This document shows positions 5,050 through 6,183 of a stretch of DNA of 6,183 nt, piece by piece. The position numbers and the translations under genes were made by a program. The notes beneath the pieces were generated by a model. That model was not told the DNA's origin, searched no databases, and was given only the letters and a program-made list of their open reading frames with translations. Each line of letters begins with the position of its first letter. Within the stretch, counting starts at the first letter, position 1. Source of the stretch: CAZKGE01 sp964541695 (GTDB taxonomy: Bacteria > Bacillota > Clostridia > Christensenellales > CAG-138); contig CAZIRB010000117.1 of assembly GCA_964541695.1 (NCBI GenBank), positions 1 through 6,183 on the forward strand, given 5' to 3'.

Positions 5050-5898
5050 TTGGACCGGTATTTTGAGGGATGGTTCTTCAAGCACCAGAAGGGGCCGGAA
5101 ACGCTGTCCGTCATCGTGGGCCGCGCGGCGGACGGGGCCTTCATTCAGGCGGTCACCGGTGAGCGCGCCTACCGGGCGCGGTATTCCGCGGCGGCGTTTG
5201 AAAAGGGGAGGACCCTGCGGCTGGCGGACAATTCTTTTTCCGAAAACGGCGTCCGGCTCTCCGTCTGCGCGGAGGGCCTCGAGCTTGCCGGCGAGATCCG
5301 GTACGGCGGCGTTACGCCGCCGTACGGCGACATCATGGGCCCGTTTAGGTTCCTGCCCATGCAATGCAGGCACACGGTGATCAGCATGAACCATGCGCTA
5401 TCCGGCAAGGTTACGCTGAACGGGAAGGAGCTTGATTTTACCGGGGGGAAGGGCTATATCGAGGGCGATTCCGGCCGGTCGTTCCCCCAAAGCTACACCT
5501 GGGTCCAGTGCAACGATTTCGACCGGAACTGTTCGATCATGGCGTCCGCGGCGCACATTCCGCTCGCCTTCTGGTCGTTTTGGGGCTGCATCGCTCTGGT
5601 GTGGCTGGACGGCACGGAATACAGGCTCGCAACCTACCGCGGCGCAAAAATCCGGCGCCGGGACGCGGGGCAGCTGCTGCTTACGCAGGGCGAGCTGTCG
5701 CTGCACATCCGTTTTTTGGGTTCGCACGCCGGCCATGCCCTGGACGCGCCGGAGCGGGGCCAAATGAAGCGCAGCATCCACGAGGTGCCCAGCGCGCCGG
5801 CCCGGTTCGAGCTCCGGCGCGGCGATTCCGTCCTGTTCCAGGGCGAAAGCCGCTTTGCCAGCTACGAGCATGTGAACGGACCGGCGCGGGGAATGTAA
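5050..5898 (+). CDS. Tocopherol-cyclase-family protein
   Basis: A 282-residue soluble protein of the family named after plant tocopherol cyclase (VTE1), which closes the chromanol ring. Matching segments: DRYFEGWFFKHQKG at the N-terminus (2-15), GEIRYGGVTPPYGDIMGPFR (81-100) and FLPMQCRH (101-108), the signature GDSGRSFPQSYTWVQ (139-153) followed by CNDF, FWGCIALVWLDGTEYRLATY (177-196), and the C-terminal PARFELRRGD and FASYEH. The start is TTG 5050, nine bases after AGAGAGG; the frame extends further upstream but the conserved N-terminus begins right after this codon. Bacterial members are widespread in Clostridia, where tocopherol is not made, so a cyclase activity is doubtful; they may bind or modify another lipid or hydrophobic ligand. 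No quinone or prenyl-lipid gene is visible nearby. A near-perfect palindrome lies within the coding sequence. Family call strong, function unknown. Confidence 0.85.
   Translation: MDRYFEGWFFKHQKGPETLSVIVGRAADGAFIQAVTGERAYRARYSAAAFEKGRTLRLADNSFSENGVRLSVCAEGLELAGEIRYGGVTPPYGDIMGPFRFLPMQCRHTVISMNHALSGKVTLNGKELDFTGGKGYIEGDSGRSFPQSYTWVQCNDFDRNCSIMASAAHIPLAFWSFWGCIALVWLDGTEYRLATYRGAKIRRRDAGQLLLTQGELSLHIRFLGSHAGHALDAPERGQMKRSIHEVPSAPARFELRRGDSVLFQGESRFASYEHVNGPARGM
5301..5325. repeat. 25-base near-perfect palindrome inside the tocopherol-cyclase-like gene
   Basis: Arms GTACGGCGGCGT (5301-5312) and ACGCCGCCGTAC (5314-5325) are exact reverse complements around one central T. In the gene it encodes the conserved YGGVTPPYG stretch (residues 85-93), so protein constraint may explain part of it. 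The mRNA could form a strong hairpin here; no T-run follows. Confidence 0.7.
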
Positions 5899-5940
5899 TT
5901 GGGTATGGGGGAACGCGCGGGGGAGTGAAAACGAGGATTG

Positions 5941-5956
5941 CCGGCCCGCGGGCCGG
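5941..5956 (+). terminator. Candidate terminator after the tocopherol-cyclase-like gene
   Basis: A perfect 16-bp palindrome CCGGCCCGCGGGCCGG, 42 bases after the stop, followed by TTTA. A second, mutually exclusive pairing is possible between TGCCGG (5939-5944) and CCGGCA (5961-5966). The T-run is short, so termination is only a candidate. Confidence 0.45.
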
Positions 5957-6055
5957 TTTACCGGCATACGTTGATAAGGGTCCGCGGTGCTGCCTGCTCC
6001 CCGCTATGCGACCCCGCTCCCCGCAGTTTTCTTTTCTGATAAAATCAGCCGCCTG

Positions 6056-6084
6056 TTGAACGGAATCGCTGCGATTGATATACT
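6056..6084 (+). promoter_or_regulatory. Strong extended -10 promoter for the gene at the right edge
   Basis: TTGAAC (6056-6061, four of six to consensus), 17 bases, then TATACT (6079-6084, five of six), preceded by TGA so that the extended -10 element (TGn) is also present. Predicted transcription start is near 6091, about 15 bases before a strong Shine-Dalgarno sequence. Confidence 0.75.
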
Positions 6085-6102
6085 GACAAAAAATGCAATT
6101 CT

Positions 6103-6111
6103 GGAGGAGGG
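6103..6111 (+). promoter_or_regulatory. Strong Shine-Dalgarno sequence without a canonical start codon at the usual distance
   Basis: GGAGGAGGG. No ATG, GTG or TTG lies 4-12 bases downstream in any frame. The codon eight bases after it in the high-GC3 frame is TTA (6119-6121); the nearest start-type codon is TTG at 6131, 19 bases away. Confidence 0.7.
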
Positions 6112-6118
6112 CTTTCCG

Positions 6119-6183
6119 TTACGCGGATATTTGAGCGCGCTGGCGCTGCTTCTGTTTTTCGGGCTGGTGATCGGGCGGACGCT
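6119..6183 (+). CDS. N-terminus of a probable membrane protein (runs off window)
   Basis: Too short for a family call. In the frame containing TTG 6131 the sequence reads LRGYLSALALLLFFGLVIGR, a typical signal or first membrane segment, and third positions from 6131 on are nearly all G or C, as in real genes here; the other two frames have a stop or poor GC3. The ribosome binding site at 6103-6111 fits a start at 6119, but the codon there is TTA. TTG 6131 is the first canonical start after the Shine-Dalgarno but too far from it; GTG 5987, with AAGGG six bases upstream, would give a longer product that starts before the predicted promoter. The start is therefore unresolved and the left boundary is only the best-placed codon. 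The gene sits behind its own promoter, separate from the tocopherol-cyclase-like gene. Confidence 0.4.

Noticed and set aside
4859..5380. Plus-strand frame starting MAGIERPF with GAGGGA seven bases upstream
   Set aside because: Runs out of frame into the tocopherol-cyclase-like gene, is Arg/Gly/Ser-rich and matches no family; the gene starting at TTG 5050 has clear conserved motifs instead.
5996..6024. 9-bp direct repeat GCTCCCCGC (5996-6004 and 6016-6024) before a T-rich run
   Set aside because: Too short for a defined element, and no G-rich partner arm forms a good terminator hairpin with it.

Overview
The window is GC-rich (about two-thirds G+C by eye, with strong G/C preference at third codon positions) and probably comes from a high-GC, gut-type Clostridia lineage (Oscillospirales/Christensenellales-like). 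The support is family-level only: a class B sortase, a membrane-anchored NlpC/P60 hydrolase, an HU-family protein, a Firmicutes-style Imm-5-like protein, a zinc-ribbon DUF1801 protein and a bacterial tocopherol-cyclase-family protein, together with Shine-Dalgarno-led starts and several TTG starts. No rRNA, tRNA, CRISPR array, transposase or complete mobile element is visible.

Layout. (1) Positions 1-1949, plus strand: the 3' end of a class B sortase gene, a membrane-anchored NlpC/P60 peptidoglycan hydrolase with a Pro/Thr/Ala-rich linker, and an HU/IHF-type DNA-binding protein with a degenerate DNA-binding arm and a C-terminal extension of about 90 residues. The short gaps (39 and 28 bases) suggest one transcript. 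(2) Positions 1950-2204: a convergent intergenic stretch with an AT-rich patch, short repeats and GC hairpins, including a candidate terminator for the minus-strand genes. (3) Positions 2205-3448, minus strand: a tight three-gene operon, DUF1905 protein, then zinc-ribbon DUF1801 protein, then Imm-5-like protein, behind a good sigma-A type promoter (TTGACA-N17-TATGCT) and an AGGAGGT ribosome binding site. (4) Positions 3449-3681: a divergent promoter region. (5) Positions 3682-4821, plus strand: a four-helix membrane-anchored metallophosphoesterase with all metal ligands. (6) Positions 5050-5898, plus strand: a tocopherol-cyclase-family protein that probably starts at TTG. (7) Positions 5899-6183: a GC-palindrome hairpin, an extended -10 promoter, a strong Shine-Dalgarno sequence and the first codons of a probable membrane protein that runs off the window and lacks an obvious start codon.

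Genes in region 1 fit cell-envelope work (surface protein anchoring and wall turnover). The minus-strand trio looks like a small accessory cassette whose individual biochemical roles are poorly known. The phosphoesterase and the cyclase-like gene appear to be separate units. I did not find convincing evidence for a wholly new system. The most unusual items are the divergent HU-like protein, the tocopherol-cyclase homologue in a probable anaerobe, the Imm-5-like protein without a visible toxin, and the right-edge gene with promoter and ribosome binding site but no normal start codon.
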